64,000 nucleotides of DNA from an uncultured Methanospirillum sp. (GTDB lineage Archaea; Halobacteriota; Methanomicrobia; Methanomicrobiales; Methanospirillaceae): assembly GCF_963668475.1 (NCBI RefSeq), contig NZ_OY764544.1:124001-188000 (forward strand). The letters are read 5' to 3'. This document shows, piece by piece, positions 26,972-37,154 of this stretch; within the stretch, counting starts at the first letter, position 1; every line of letters begins with the position of its first letter. The translations under genes were made by a program, and so were the position numbers. The notes below the pieces were generated by a model. The model made no database searches and had not been told where the DNA came from. It was given only the letters and a program-made list of their open reading frames with translations.

Positions 26972-29900
26972 TCACTTCTTCTGAAGTTTGAACCTGTCTG
27001 CCTGAACTCTCAACCGACTGGCAAGGTCTGCAATATCATGGGATGAATGAGCAATCTCTGAAGTAGATGTACTTGCTTCTTCCACGCTTGCAGAGACCTC
27101 AACCATCCGTTCCAGGTTTTCAGAACTCTCACTGCTGAGCATATCGATACCCTTCATAACCTGCTCCATGAGTTCACGCTCCTCGCTGGTTGCCCGGGTT
27201 ATCTTTGCCATCTCATCAGTGATCTCTCCGACCACCTGTGTAATACTGCCAAGAGCACTGATCGTCTGGCTTACACTGTCGATACCTGATTGAATCTCGG
27301 TATACTGGAGCTGAATGGATTCAACAGTCTCACCAGAACTTTTCTGTATCGAGTGGATGAGTTCCTCAATCTGTCCGGTTGCGACCTTTGACTGCCCGGC
27401 AAGGTTCTTGACCTCCTGTGCAACAACAGCGAACCCACGTCCATGCTCACCTGCCCGGGCGGCCTCTATTGCGGCATTGAGAGCGAGGAGGTTCGTCTGA
27501 CTTGATATATCAGAAATCATCCTGACGATCTTATTGATCTCAAGCATCCGGGTGTTCAGTTCAGTGATCTGATCCATGCTCTTCGCACTGATCTCTCCGA
27601 CAGCTGACATCTTTTGTTCAGCTTCTCCACCAAGACGTTTCGCATCTTCTCCCTGCTTTGATGCGAGCTCTGCCTGTCCCATAAGGCTCTCGACCGTTGT
27701 GCCGATCTCACCAACTGATAATGAGAGGGTCTTTACCTCTTCAGACATGTGAAGAGTCTGATTCATCTGTTCTCTGGCACCTGAAGTAGAACCCTGAACA
27801 CGATCAAAAACACTGGTAATTATTGCTCTGATGGCATCGGTCCTGGTCAACGTCTGACCTGCTGTGTCTGAAAGACTCGTTATTGATCCCTCAAGTTCTG
27901 ATAATACTGTATTGATAGCGGTCAGGGCTGTATTGTAGTCTTCCTTGATCCGTGCAAGCGGATCATCTATTGAGGATGATGTAATCCTGGTAAGATCTCC
28001 GACAGCCATCTTTGCCATGGCATCTTCGAGTTCTTCGGCACTTTTGGCAAGGGCTTCAGATTTCCCCCTGGCATCGTCAAGCAGGCGGGCGACCTCCTGT
28101 TCTTTCTCCTTTCTTGTAGTGATGTCGTTGTACACTATCAGGAAGTTTTCCAGTGTTCCGGACCTGTTATGGATTGGGATCCCATATTGCTCAAGTGTTC
28201 GCAAGCCGATAGGGAATTGAATTGTAAGTTCACCGTACGTGGGTTTCTGATGGGTGATCAGTTCACGCAGACCGGTTCCTGAGTGTTCAATAACCTTTAT
28301 TCCACAGGGGTTTGTTCCGATGAGCTGCTCCCTGGTGAACCCGGTAAGGCTGATGTATGAATCATTGGTGACACGGATGTGTTGTTCCTCATCCACCAGC
28401 AGAATTGGCATAGGGAGTTGCTGCACAATAGTATTATTAAGGTGCTCCAGTTCTGCTAATTCCTGCTCGCCTTCCTTGCGGTCTAGATATGTTTTGAGCA
28501 TTTCTGCAAGCGAATTGATGAGATTTCGTTCTTCGAGAAGAAATGGCCCTTCATGCTCCTCAGGAGAGTCTTTGAGATAGACAATTGAGATTACTCCTTC
28601 TGTGCCTCCTTTTGTCCTGAACGTTGCTTCCTGTTTCCATCGTGTCTCCTGATAATTGGAAGTCTTTGCAAATTTCCCGGCATAAGAGATCTGAGCAGCG
28701 GTGATCTCGGGATATTGCCATCCTGGAGGGATCAATTCTGCTATTTCATGCAGAACCTGAAGGGTATCTTTGTTGTCGTCCTGGATGAGTGAAGCAGTTG
28801 AGTAAAAGAGTTTCTGCTCTTTCACTCTTTCTCCGAGATCATGCATCCGGGTTGCCAGCTCTTGTTCGTTCTCTTTGCGATCTATAAACGTCTTGAGCAT
28901 CTCTGCGAGCGAGTTAATGAGATTCCGCTCTTCAAGGAGGAATGGTCCTTCATGTTCCTCAGGACACTCTTTAAGGTACACGACAGAGATAATGCCCTCC
29001 TCTCCAGACCGGGTTATGAATCTTGCATCCTGCTTCCACCTGGTATCAACATAGGATGTTGTATTTACGACATTTCCCCTGTATGTTATCTGTGCTGCCG
29101 TGATCTCAGGGTACTGCCATCCCGGGGGAATAAGTTCTGCAATCTTCTGAAGTACTTCAGGGACATCTTTTGTGTCATCCTGGATGAGCGATGCGGTTGA
29201 GTAGAAAAGTTTCTGCTCTTTAACTCTCTCACCGAGATCATGCATCCTGATTGCAAGCAACTGCTCATTCTCTTTCCTGTCGATGAATGTTTTTAGCATC
29301 TCGACAAGCGAGTTGATTAGATTTCGTTCTTCCAGGAGGAATGGCCCTTCATACTCATGTTTCTGCTCTGAAAGGTATACCACCGAGATGACACCTTCTC
29401 CTCCAGATTTGGTCTTGAACTTTGCTTCCTGTTTCCATCGTGTCTCCTGGTAGGTTGGTGATTTTGCGACATTTCCTCCATATGTAATCTGTGCAGCGGT
29501 GATTTCCGGGTACTGCCATCCCGGAGGTATCAGTTCAGAAATTTTCTGGAGTACTTCCGGAACATCCTTACTATCATCTTGGATGAGCGATGCGGTTGAG
29601 TAGAAGAGTTTCTGCTCTTTCACTCTCTCACCGAGATCATGCATCCGGGTTGCCAGTTCCTGCTCATTCTCTTTCCTGTCAAGAAATGTTTTGAGCATCT
29701 CTGCGAGCGAGTTAATGAGATTCCGCTCTTCAAGGAGGAACGGCCCTTCATGTTCAGATGGACATTCCTGTAGGTATACTACCGATATTGAACCGTCAAC
29801 CCCGTGCTGAGTCCTGAATTGTGCCCTTTGGATCCATGGGGTTTCGATATAATTCTCAGTTGAGTACATTGCAGAATCATACCTGATAGAAGCGGCTGTG

Positions 29901-30571
29901 ATATCAGGATACTGCCATCCTGGAGGAATCAACTGGACAATATCTAGTAGAACTTCATCAGCAGGACGTGAATCATCCTGAATGAGTGATGCAGTTGAAT
30001 AGAACAATTTCTGCTCTTTTACCCGTTCGCCATAGTCGTGAAGCAGTTTCTGTCTTATCTGCTCTGCCTCATCCTGTGCTGAAACCCGGATGGTAATATC
30101 CTTGAAGATCAGGATGATCTCATTAACCTGATCCTTCTCACAGGGAACCCTATTGGTATATTGATCAAGGACTTTTCTACCTGCAGGAAAGTCTATGGCG
30201 ATAAATCCGGAGCCATCAGAATCCTGACCCGGGACCTCTGATACTGCAGTCTGATAAATGGATGGTATCGCTTCACTGAGTGGCCGATTTATCAGATCTC
30301 CTTCAGAGAGACCACTCATAGTGATAAATGAGGGATTTACTGATAGTATTTTGTATTGATCATCGGTGATGATAATCGGTTGCGGACTTGATCCAAAGAC
30401 CGCCTCCATCCTTTTACAGGTCTGTTCTCTTGCTTCAAACTCGCATTTAAGGTCATGAATCTTTTCGGTGAGGACCGGATCATCTGTCAAAGTGCTCTGC
30501 AAGATAAGTTCATCTGATAGGGTTCCATTTTTCAGATGAGTAAGTATTTTTGACAATGCCTGAGAGTCCAT
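26972..30571 (-). CDS. Soluble methyl-accepting chemotaxis receptor with four tandem sensor repeats
   Basis: The ATG at 30571 with AGGTGG five bases upstream is preferred over an upstream GTG, giving 1199 residues. PAS domain 1 is at about 60-160. Then come four consecutive copies of a 133-residue GAF-like unit, each opening with [19 protein letters not shown] (first residues 182, 315, 448, 581). PAS 2 (about 700-815), a HAMP-like segment, and a complete signalling domain with the receptor hairpin ([20 protein letters not shown]) follow. There is no membrane helix, so it should sense cytoplasmic cues. Signalling would require CheA and CheW; a cheW gene lies at 42165. Confidence 0.93.
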   Translation of the reverse strand: MDSQALSKILTHLKNGTLSDELILQSTLTDDPVLTEKIHDLKCEFEAREQTCKRMEAVFGSSPQPIIITDDQYKILSVNPSFITMSGLSEGDLINRPLSEAIPSIYQTAVSEVPGQDSDGSGFIAIDFPAGRKVLDQYTNRVPCEKDQVNEIILIFKDITIRVSAQDEAEQIRQKLLHDYGERVKEQKLFYSTASLIQDDSRPADEVLLDIVQLIPPGWQYPDITAASIRYDSAMYSTENYIETPWIQRAQFRTQHGVDGSISVVYLQECPSEHEGPFLLEERNLINSLAEMLKTFLDRKENEQELATRMHDLGERVKEQKLFYSTASLIQDDSKDVPEVLQKISELIPPGWQYPEITAAQITYGGNVAKSPTYQETRWKQEAKFKTKSGGEGVISVVYLSEQKHEYEGPFLLEERNLINSLVEMLKTFIDRKENEQLLAIRMHDLGERVKEQKLFYSTASLIQDDTKDVPEVLQKIAELIPPGWQYPEITAAQITYRGNVVNTTSYVDTRWKQDARFITRSGEEGIISVVYLKECPEEHEGPFLLEERNLINSLAEMLKTFIDRKENEQELATRMHDLGERVKEQKLFYSTASLIQDDNKDTLQVLHEIAELIPPGWQYPEITAAQISYAGKFAKTSNYQETRWKQEATFRTKGGTEGVISIVYLKDSPEEHEGPFLLEERNLINSLAEMLKTYLDRKEGEQELAELEHLNNTIVQQLPMPILLVDEEQHIRVTNDSYISLTGFTREQLIGTNPCGIKVIEHSGTGLRELITHQKPTYGELTIQFPIGLRTLEQYGIPIHNRSGTLENFLIVYNDITTRKEKEQEVARLLDDARGKSEALAKSAEELEDAMAKMAVGDLTRITSSSIDDPLARIKEDYNTALTAINTVLSELEGSITSLSDTAGQTLTRTDAIRAIITSVFDRVQGSTSGAREQMNQTLHMSEEVKTLSLSVGEIGTTVESLMGQAELASKQGEDAKRLGGEAEQKMSAVGEISAKSMDQITELNTRMLEINKIVRMISDISSQTNLLALNAAIEAARAGEHGRGFAVVAQEVKNLAGQSKVATGQIEELIHSIQKSSGETVESIQLQYTEIQSGIDSVSQTISALGSITQVVGEITDEMAKITRATSEERELMEQVMKGIDMLSSESSENLERMVEVSASVEEASTSTSEIAHSSHDIADLASRLRVQADRFKLQKK
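28433..30028 (-). repeat. Four head-to-tail 399-base coding repeats inside the chemoreceptor
   Basis: The codons for ERVKEQ occur at 30011-30028, 29612-29629, 29213-29230 and 28814-28831, exactly 399 bases apart each time. Each unit contains [10 protein letters not shown], a variable stretch with one or two Trp, a VISVVYL strand, and [15 protein letters not shown]. Units 2 to 4 are closer to each other than to unit 1, as if they arose by recent duplication. The unit resembles the GAF-like region that precedes kinase or GGDEF outputs in other sensors. Confidence 0.9.
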
Positions 30572-30834
30572 AGAAACCACCTATAATATATGTAACACAA
30601 CGCAACTATTATATTATATTTCATAGAACTTAAGTTCCATGGATATGATAGGCGGCTAAAGCGCCGATATTTTATGTGACCATAGTAGTGAATTGAATTT
30701 TCTCTTCGAATTAAAAAATATCGCTCATATCAGTCATTCTCATTGATCACCAATATCTACTGAAAAATCTGACCGGAGTATTGTATGGCATATTTTTATA
30801 TGTCGAATGATGTGTTGTAAGAATAGTGGTAGGG

Positions 30835-31750
30835 ATGAATATCAGAATCAAGTCTCTGATTGTGAGAGCCACTGGCTTTATTTTCATTATCCTTTTATTT
30901 GCCAGCTATGCGTTTTTTATCTGGATTCATAATACAAAACTCTTGAAAATGAACCGGTATCCAAGATCTTAAAGAGTCGTTATCAACAGATCGCTACCGA
31001 TCTCCAGGCCATGGATCATCTCCTTCGCGGGTATTTAGGATGGAATGATTCCTAAAAATATGTAGAGACTCCCGTGGATTCATACCTTTCAACGAATTCT
31101 CATTATGAGTTCCTTGGATCAGCGGGCTTGATGGAATAATCAGTCTTGGCGATCATGATGCTCTGATCCCAAGTGAGCCCATCCTGACCGATTCTTATGA
31201 GGGACCAGCACAGGGAACGATGCATTCTCTCATATGGCTCGACTCTCGGTATCTGAACAGACTCACATCTACTCTTGATCAACAGATTTATTATTCCAAA
31301 TATCCGGTGCCAGCACAAGAGAAGATGTAGCTCCTGACTTGTATACATCATATTTTTCCTATATCCTGATGCAAATGTGACAACCAGTCTGGTAACCAAT
31401 ATCAATTCCCTATTCGTATTTGCTGACGTGCTTCTGGAAAAGGTCTTCTTAAATTTCATAGATAAATCTATGAGACATGGCGGTCTGATCACCAGGATCA
31501 CCATTGTTGGACGCGTTGAATCTGATGATTTCATCTGATCTAAGGTAATAATGGATCAGGTATCTCCTTTGAAGAGAAAGAAAGATTTTTACGAGGAATA
31601 GGCAAAAATATCGGGATAGGGCTCTTTTTTATCAGAGAGATCCTTTCCATCACATCAAACATGATTACTGAGAACGGGGTACCAGGAAAGGGAGCCGGAT
31701 TTGAGATGGTCATACCTGAAGGGAGGTACAGGATAGGAAGAGATGAATAG
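30835..31750 (+). pseudogene. Decayed CHASE4-type sensor histidine kinase
   Basis: Pieces of one membrane histidine kinase lie in order but in different frames with stops. An ATG at 30835 opens a membrane helix (FIFIILLFASYAFF) and stops at about 30970. The frame then shifts to TLENEPVSKILKSRYQQIAT and GYLGWNDS, a CHASE4-like extracellular region, with a stop at 31051. Near 31390-31530 there is a HATPase-like piece (FADVLLEKVFLNFIDKSMRH). The last piece reads GIGKNIGIGLFFIREILSIT and ends EMVIPEGRYRIGRDE at TAG 31750, matching the G-box end of kinases. Several frameshifts and stops make it non-functional. Confidence 0.82.
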
Positions 31751-31805
31751 GAGAATATACATGATTCGTATCTGTTAAGTCAGTATCACCCCAATTCTAT
31801 ACCGC

Positions 31806-32990
31806 ATGAAGGTCCCGTTGACCGAACTTACTGACCGGTTAACCCGGTTCCGGGCTCGTATGGATATATCCTGTCCGGACTGGGAGATCGCGGTTATCGT
31901 AGGCAAAATTCCATTATATTATTTCACCGGAACTATGCAGGATGGCATCCTGCTCATTCTCCAGGGAAGCGATGCTGTATTCTGGGTCAGACAGAGTTAT
32001 GAACGAGCCCTTGATGAATCACTTTTCCCGGATATCAGGAAGATGAGGAGTTACAGGGATATCGCTGCCGGGATGGGTCAACTCCCATCAACAGTATATC
32101 TCGAAACCGGGATTATGACTCTCGCCCAACTCAACCGAATTCAGAAATATCTTCCTTTTACTGATATCAGATCGGTCGATGATCAGGTTTCGGCCGTGAG
32201 GGCAGTGAAGAGTCCGTATGAACTCGCTCTGATGGAGCAGGCGGGAGAGATCCATCGCGAGGTACTTGAAGATTGCGTACCTGAGATGCTCAGAGAGGGT
32301 ATTGATGAAGCATCTCTGACCTGTGAACTCTTCTCCCTGATGGTAGAAAAGGGACATCAGGGGATCATCAGGTTCGGGATGTTCAACGAGATGCTGCTCG
32401 GGCAGATCGGGTTTGGAACCAACTCAATATATCCTACCTGTATTAATTCCCCTGGCGGGATTTATGGCCTGCATCCGTCAACACCCCTTATGGGAAGTCG
32501 GGATAGAAGATTAACCTCCGGAGACCTGGTAAATATCGATATCGGGTGCGGGGTCAAAGGATATCAGACTGACAAGACGATGACCTATATGTTCGGTGGC
32601 CCGATTCCTGAAGATGCCATAACTGTCCATATGAAATGTGTGGAGATTCAGGATGAGGTTGTTACCCGCCTTGTACCTGGTGCAGTTCCCTCAGAGATCT
32701 ACCGGGATGTAATACATGAACTTGATTCATCTTTTCTTGAAAATTTCATGGGATTTGGAAAACACAGGGTGAATTTCCTTGGGCATGGAATCGGGCTGTG
32801 GATAGACGAACTTCCGGTAATTGCTGAAGGATTTGACGAACCACTACAGGAAGGGATGGTTCTTGCCCTCGAACCCAAGAAAGGTGTGCCTGATGTAGGT
32901 CTCGTAGGAATAGAAAATACTTTTATGGTCACTCCTGGTGGTGGGAGATCCATTACTGGTACAAGCAAAGGCCTGATTGAAGTATGGTAG
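31806..32990 (+). CDS. M24 family metallopeptidase, Xaa-Pro aminopeptidase-like
   Basis: This 394-residue protein has a creatinase-type N-terminal domain (about 1-140) and a pita-bread catalytic domain. All five metal ligands are visible: Asp245, Asp256, His327 (GHGIG), Glu356 (LALEPKKG) and Glu370 (GIENT), as in two-metal aminopeptidase P and prolidase enzymes. There is no signal peptide, so it should act in the cytoplasm on proline-containing peptides. The exact substrate cannot be told from sequence. It starts 55 bases after the kinase remnant and is followed by a strong hairpin inside a dispersed repeat. Confidence 0.92.
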   Translation: MKVPLTELTDRLTRFRARMDISCPDWEIAVIVGKIPLYYFTGTMQDGILLILQGSDAVFWVRQSYERALDESLFPDIRKMRSYRDIAAGMGQLPSTVYLETGIMTLAQLNRIQKYLPFTDIRSVDDQVSAVRAVKSPYELALMEQAGEIHREVLEDCVPEMLREGIDEASLTCELFSLMVEKGHQGIIRFGMFNEMLLGQIGFGTNSIYPTCINSPGGIYGLHPSTPLMGSRDRRLTSGDLVNIDIGCGVKGYQTDKTMTYMFGGPIPEDAITVHMKCVEIQDEVVTRLVPGAVPSEIYRDVIHELDSSFLENFMGFGKHRVNFLGHGIGLWIDELPVIAEGFDEPLQEGMVLALEPKKGVPDVGLVGIENTFMVTPGGGRSITGTSKGLIEVW

Positions 32991-33062
32991 GTACTGATCT
33001 TCAATAGGTCAGTTCTACTCCGATGGTCATCGTTCAGATGGACAAATTAGGTTTTTTGGCTT

Positions 33063-33135
33063 CCTTTTTGCATGAAAAAGTCCTTTTCACCAGTCCTACC
33101 TGGGGCCCCCAACGGGACACCGTTGGGGTTTTTAT
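33063..33135 (-). repeat. Dispersed structured repeat, copy A
   Basis: The minus strand of 33063-33135 matches 55905-55976 with only a few differences over about 70 bases, and a third diverged copy is at 42676. It holds a perfect 9-base hairpin (CCCCAACGG 107-115 and CCGTTGGGG 120-128 of 33000-33199) with a four-base loop, a GGGGCCCC palindrome, and a second hairpin TGAAAA/TTTTCA. On the plus strand the first hairpin is followed by TTTTT, so it could also end transcription of the peptidase gene. Confidence 0.85.
33107..33133 (+). terminator. Hairpin followed by T run after the M24 peptidase gene
   Basis: A 9-base GC-rich stem (33107-33115 with 33120-33128, loop GACA) is followed by TTTTT at 33129-33133. 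This looks like an intrinsic terminator, although in archaea the T run alone is usually the main signal. It is part of repeat copy A. Confidence 0.5.
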
Positions 33136-33184
33136 GTCCTCTCATTTGACTATATTTTTATTATCCGGTGTAGAAATGTAAATA

Positions 33185-33379
33185 ATGAGTCCTGAATTGA
33201 TTAAACCGGAGAATGTTCACGAAGTGTTGGTAAAGTCCAGTGAATATTACCAACTGAAGAAGAAACTTACAAAGGGTATTTATCAGCCTGTTGTCCGCTA
33301 CATCGATGGAAAGGTCCGCACCGGTATCGTTGTAGGGCTTTCCAACAATCTTCGTGTATTAGTTGCTGTTGCTGAGTAA
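33185..33379 (+). CDS. Small conserved-looking hypothetical protein
   Basis: This is a 64-residue basic protein with the pattern YYQLKKKLTKGIYQPVVRYI followed by GKVRTGIVVGLSNNLRVLVAV. The second half is a tight beta hairpin, similar in feel to small SH3-like or transcription-associated barrels. There is no strong Shine-Dalgarno site, but a TATA-like TGACTATATTTTTA lies at about 33148-33161. I recognise no family. Codon use and composition look like those of a real gene. Confidence 0.6.
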   Translation: MSPELIKPENVHEVLVKSSEYYQLKKKLTKGIYQPVVRYIDGKVRTGIVVGLSNNLRVLVAVAE

Positions 33380-33534
33380 TTCTGGCAACATTCTGATATT
33401 TTTTTATCACATTCCTCACTATGACAACTTGATCTATTCTTTTTTTAATATAAATCCTGGAGATGGGATCCTCTCTTTCGTACAGAAACCATCTTACCAT
33501 TGTAAGTCCCAGAAGGTATCTGGGTGGGTAATGG

Positions 33535-34905
33535 ATGTCGTCAGACTTGAATATCTGTAGTGATGCTGATCTTCGTAAGCGGGCAGAACAACGTCTTCAA
33601 TCCCAAAAAAAATCTGCTTATACAAAAGATGAGAAGGATGATGCATATCATGATCTTCTCATCAGGTTGTATGAACATGAGATCAGGGGTGAAGATCTGC
33701 TGCAGAGTATCAAGGAGATAGAGGCCGAACTCCGGCATTATGTGGACCTCTATTACCATGCACCATTTGCCTACCTGACTCTTGATGAAAAGGGAATAAT
33801 AATTGAGTCTGATGATCAGGTATCAACAATTCTGCACCAAAAGCAGGATCAGATACTGGATCATCTGTTTCAGAACTTCCTTGTTGAAGATGACCACTCC
33901 CGATTTGGTGCATTTCTTATGCATATTCTAGACTCCCGGGAGATCGGATCGTGTGAGGTGCATCTGGATGATAAATCTATAACTGGCAAGTTGATCAGGT
34001 GTACCGGAAACATGGTTTACCACCCTCAACGAAGATCACATGTCTGGCTTATTGTCATAATACCGATCAGTCAGCCTGATAATACTAATATCCGTATTCA
34101 CAGCAGAGAAAATATCAGTTTTTTTGCTGATCTTGTTGAACATACCTCTCATCCATTTGCGGTTGCATTTCCCAATGGACAGATTCGCATGTGTAATACC
34201 TCATTTGAGGCATTGCTTGGATATACCTCTGAAGAATTGTCAACTCTGGACTGGGCACGTGATCTCACTCCCAGTGAATGGAAAGAGCATGAACTCTCCA
34301 TGCTCAAAAAACTTCACCGCACAGGCAGACCTATTCAGTATGAGAAAGAGTATATCAGAAAGGATGGGACCCGCATTCCTGTTGAACTTTTTGTTCATCT
34401 GGTCACTGATGATCGAGGTAATCCCCAGTACTATTACTCGTTCATCTCTGACATATCAAAAAGGAAAATGTCCGAGTTACGTCTGAAAGAGAGCGAAGAA
34501 CGGTTTAAGCAGCTTGCAGAGCACGTCGATGAGGTCTTCTGGTTTACATCCCTGAACCCGGAACGTGTTCTGTATGTAAATCCTTCTTTCGAACAGATTT
34601 GGGGAATTTCATCAGATGAACTCTATGCTGATCCCAGAATCTGGACCGACCGGATACATCCGGATGATAAAAATCGTGTCCTTAATTCTTTTTCTGCATG
34701 GATAACAGAGAAAATTCCCAAATATGATGTTGAATATCGTATCTTCAACAAAGAAGGAAAGCTCAAATGGATCCATGATAAAGGTGCTGCCCAGGTAAAG
34801 GAGAAAGGTATCGTTATTCAGGTGAGTGGTATTGCAAAGGACATTACGTACAGGAAACTTAAAAACATGACGAACCAGCAGAAAAAAACATTCCTCGAGA
34901 CATAA
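33535..34905 (+). CDS. PAS-domain protein without an output domain
   Basis: This 456-residue soluble protein begins with a charged coiled segment (about 1-65). Three PAS domains follow at about 68-185, 200-320 and 325-447. The latter two contain typical PAC ends (FISDISKRKMSE and GIAKDITYRK). No histidine kinase, GGDEF or HTH follows, since the chain ends ten residues after the last PAC. It may be a sensory adaptor that pairs with a separate kinase, or the 5-prime part of a kinase that lost its 3-prime end. The downstream DNA shows no kinase remnant. Confidence 0.85.
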   Translation: MSSDLNICSDADLRKRAEQRLQSQKKSAYTKDEKDDAYHDLLIRLYEHEIRGEDLLQSIKEIEAELRHYVDLYYHAPFAYLTLDEKGIIIESDDQVSTILHQKQDQILDHLFQNFLVEDDHSRFGAFLMHILDSREIGSCEVHLDDKSITGKLIRCTGNMVYHPQRRSHVWLIVIIPISQPDNTNIRIHSRENISFFADLVEHTSHPFAVAFPNGQIRMCNTSFEALLGYTSEELSTLDWARDLTPSEWKEHELSMLKKLHRTGRPIQYEKEYIRKDGTRIPVELFVHLVTDDRGNPQYYYSFISDISKRKMSELRLKESEERFKQLAEHVDEVFWFTSLNPERVLYVNPSFEQIWGISSDELYADPRIWTDRIHPDDKNRVLNSFSAWITEKIPKYDVEYRIFNKEGKLKWIHDKGAAQVKEKGIVIQVSGIAKDITYRKLKNMTNQQKKTFLET

Positions 34906-35019
34906 TCTCTGATTACTCAATTATCCTGGATCATAGGAAACCTTATTTCTTCGTTCGAATGGTGAACCAACTCTATAGGATATTTGATCTGCTTTGCGTA
35001 GTGTTTGCTTATAATAGGA

Positions 35020-35670
35020 ATGACAAGTTCTATTCCAGATATGGGATTCTTATTCAATCGCTCACGCAACATATGCAAAAATAATCCAGATGATGATATC
35101 GAAGATTTTAACTCCCTATTTGAGATTAAAGCACTAGATGATCTGGATCCCTGGGAAGAAGAAGAAAGGGAGATCTTTGATAAGCCATCAGAATCCTCTT
35201 CAAAATCCTCTTTAGATTCAGCCAGTCAGGTACAGGAACCTGTAGATGTTCCTGATGAAGATGTATCAATTGAGACTGTGACTGCGAGTGATGACTCATC
35301 AGACAAGGTTTCTACATCTGTCGTCCCTTCTGTTGAAAAAATATCAGCGAAACCTCTTGAAGAGTGTTCGCAGGATCTGGCGATAAAGCCCGATGGGCAG
35401 GCTGATACCCTGGTTGAAAAGACTTCCATGCAGGGAGCAAAATCACACGAAAAGAAGGGCGTTACCTGGAACAACAAAGGTGTAGCCTTGAGTCGTCTGG
35501 GAAAGTATTACGAGGCCATCGAGGCATATGATCAGGCTCTGCAGATTGATCCCGAGTACTCCAGTGCATGGAACAACAAAGGTGTTGTTCTGAGTCGTCT
35601 GGGAAAATACCACGAAGCACTCGATGCCTTTGATCGGGCTCTGAGAATTCGTCAGGTCATCAGATCCTGA
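35020..35670 (+). CDS. TPR protein with acidic linker, 3-prime end probably frameshifted
   Basis: The ATG at 35020 gives 216 residues; a TTG at 35005 is also open. An N-terminal segment with two Cys leads to a long acidic Ser/Glu/Asp-rich linker (about 40-145). Two TPRs follow (TWNNKGVALSRLGKYYEAIE and AWNNKGVVLSRLGKYHEALD). The second stops abruptly after DRALRI with RQVIRS and a stop. The other frame just beyond reads DPEHNKCLDTL, which is how a further TPR would continue. The gene therefore seems to have been shortened by a small insertion or frameshift. TPRs mediate protein contacts; the partner is unknown. Confidence 0.7.
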   Translation: MTSSIPDMGFLFNRSRNICKNNPDDDIEDFNSLFEIKALDDLDPWEEEEREIFDKPSESSSKSSLDSASQVQEPVDVPDEDVSIETVTASDDSSDKVSTSVVPSVEKISAKPLEECSQDLAIKPDGQADTLVEKTSMQGAKSHEKKGVTWNNKGVALSRLGKYYEAIEAYDQALQIDPEYSSAWNNKGVVLSRLGKYHEALDAFDRALRIRQVIRS

Positions 35671-37154
35671 GCACAACAAGTGTCTGGATACCCTTATTAT
35701 CTTTTTTCAGAGCTGGACAGATATCCTTCTTTAGTTACTCCCTGTATGGTTTCATCCGGATTGTTGTGACGTCTTCTAATATTGTTACTCAAATCCGGAT
35801 GGGGTTTTGTATTATATATTGGTTCATGCTCTTCCTACCAGTCTGCCCGCACCAAAAATCAGTTGGTTGTTCCTTTCAACCGATAGGACTTCTTGATCTT
35901 AAATACTGACACGAGAGAATGTGAGTACTCTTTCCATGAGAATCTCATGATTGAGTAATAATTTGAAGCCAGAGTACCTGAAACAAAGCATCATAACCAT
36001 ACTATCCAGCCTATATGTGTAATACAGTTAACCAGAACTCCCCAGTATCCAATCCACCACTAATGCATTTCAACCTTTCTGGTTTGATTATATCACATAT
36101 TCTTGCGACAGGTACCTGATTCATTCGCTAACCGAAAGAACAGTCGATCCAATCCAGGGGAAGGACAATCCTTCCTTTACCTTATTAGTCAGCCCGAGTC
36201 TGCCCATCTATTATGTGATGTCCTGGCGGTCTTTATTGACCTTCCGTTCTCATCACTACTGATCTGGTGTTTTATGCAACTATCTGATTGTTTCTTTCTT
36301 ATATACAAGTGACCCGGATATACTGTGCTCTCTCATGGAAATACCTGTGATTGAGTAAAATAAGAGAATTTGGCATATTGTGTAACCGCGTTTATAATCT
36401 CATTATTCCTGTTTCTCCAGGATAGTGATATTTGATGAACACCACCAGAAGCAGAACGAGGTACACTCCCGCGACATCCTATTCATATACGGTATGCCAC
36501 TTTCACATGTATGCGATGTAACAGCAAACCACTCCCCGGGAAGGATTTATCCTTCCCTTTGCAAGAATCAGAAAAAATTGAGATAAATTATCGTTCTACT
36601 CAGGTTCTATTCTGTCGTATTTATCTTTGAGTTTTGTTCACGCTCGGGATCTTCTATTATTGATCTGTGCCCTGTGTAAACCGGTTGACCACTTCATCAT
36701 ACATGCCAAACTATCACGCTCTGAAGTCTGGCATGTAATTCCAGTTCCTCCCGTCATGGGAGAGTTAGACAGAAAAATCCAGGTTTTTCAATCCGGAATC
36801 ACGATATCCGAAACATGCTGCAATACCATCTCTCAATGTTCCAGCCGAAAACTGGTGTAATGCCCATTCCTGCTCGATATGACGGGCTACGTGCCTGATG
36901 GCAGGGATAATATCTGCCGGATTTTCCCATAGACTCTTGTCAGCAGGGTATGATGGTGTAGAACTGAACTCTGTACTAATTGAACTGATAAGAGTGCTGA
37001 CTGCCTCCTGCTGATCATGTGTGAGCACTGTCTTCGAATCCCGGATTATATCTTCTGTGTTGGTTTTTTGCTTATCTGTAATCCGGATCTCATGTGTTCC
37101 TCTTCCATACCTATATGTGAGTGGGAGTGTACTTCATCACAAAAGGTGGGTTCC
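35671..37154. other. Long apparently non-coding region with two similar hairpin-bearing halves
   Basis: About 1.5 kb with no gene I can support. Two segments about 380-400 bases apart share weak similarity: a CTC..TGATTGAGTAA block near 35920-35965 and 36320-36360, then a hairpin with the same core. Hairpin 1 is GGAAGGA/TCCTTCC at 36159-36175 and hairpin 2 is GGGAAGGA/TCCTTCCC at 36538-36557. A minus-strand frame at 36765-37028 (87 residues) has a gene-like helical pattern but no ribosome site or family. The first part may hold a remnant of the truncated TPR gene (35655-35735). Confidence 0.4.

Noticed and set aside
28433-30028. CRISPR or tandem repeat array
   Set aside because: The 399-base repeats are in-frame coding repeats of a sensor domain, without short spacers.
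31103-31534. 143-residue minus-strand frame
   Set aside because: It is antisense to the CHASE4 kinase remnant, and the plus strand explains the sequence better.
36765-37028. 87-residue minus-strand frame
   Set aside because: The residue pattern is gene-like, but there is no ribosome site or promoter, no family, and it overlaps the upstream extension of the hydrolase. It is left as part of the non-coding region.
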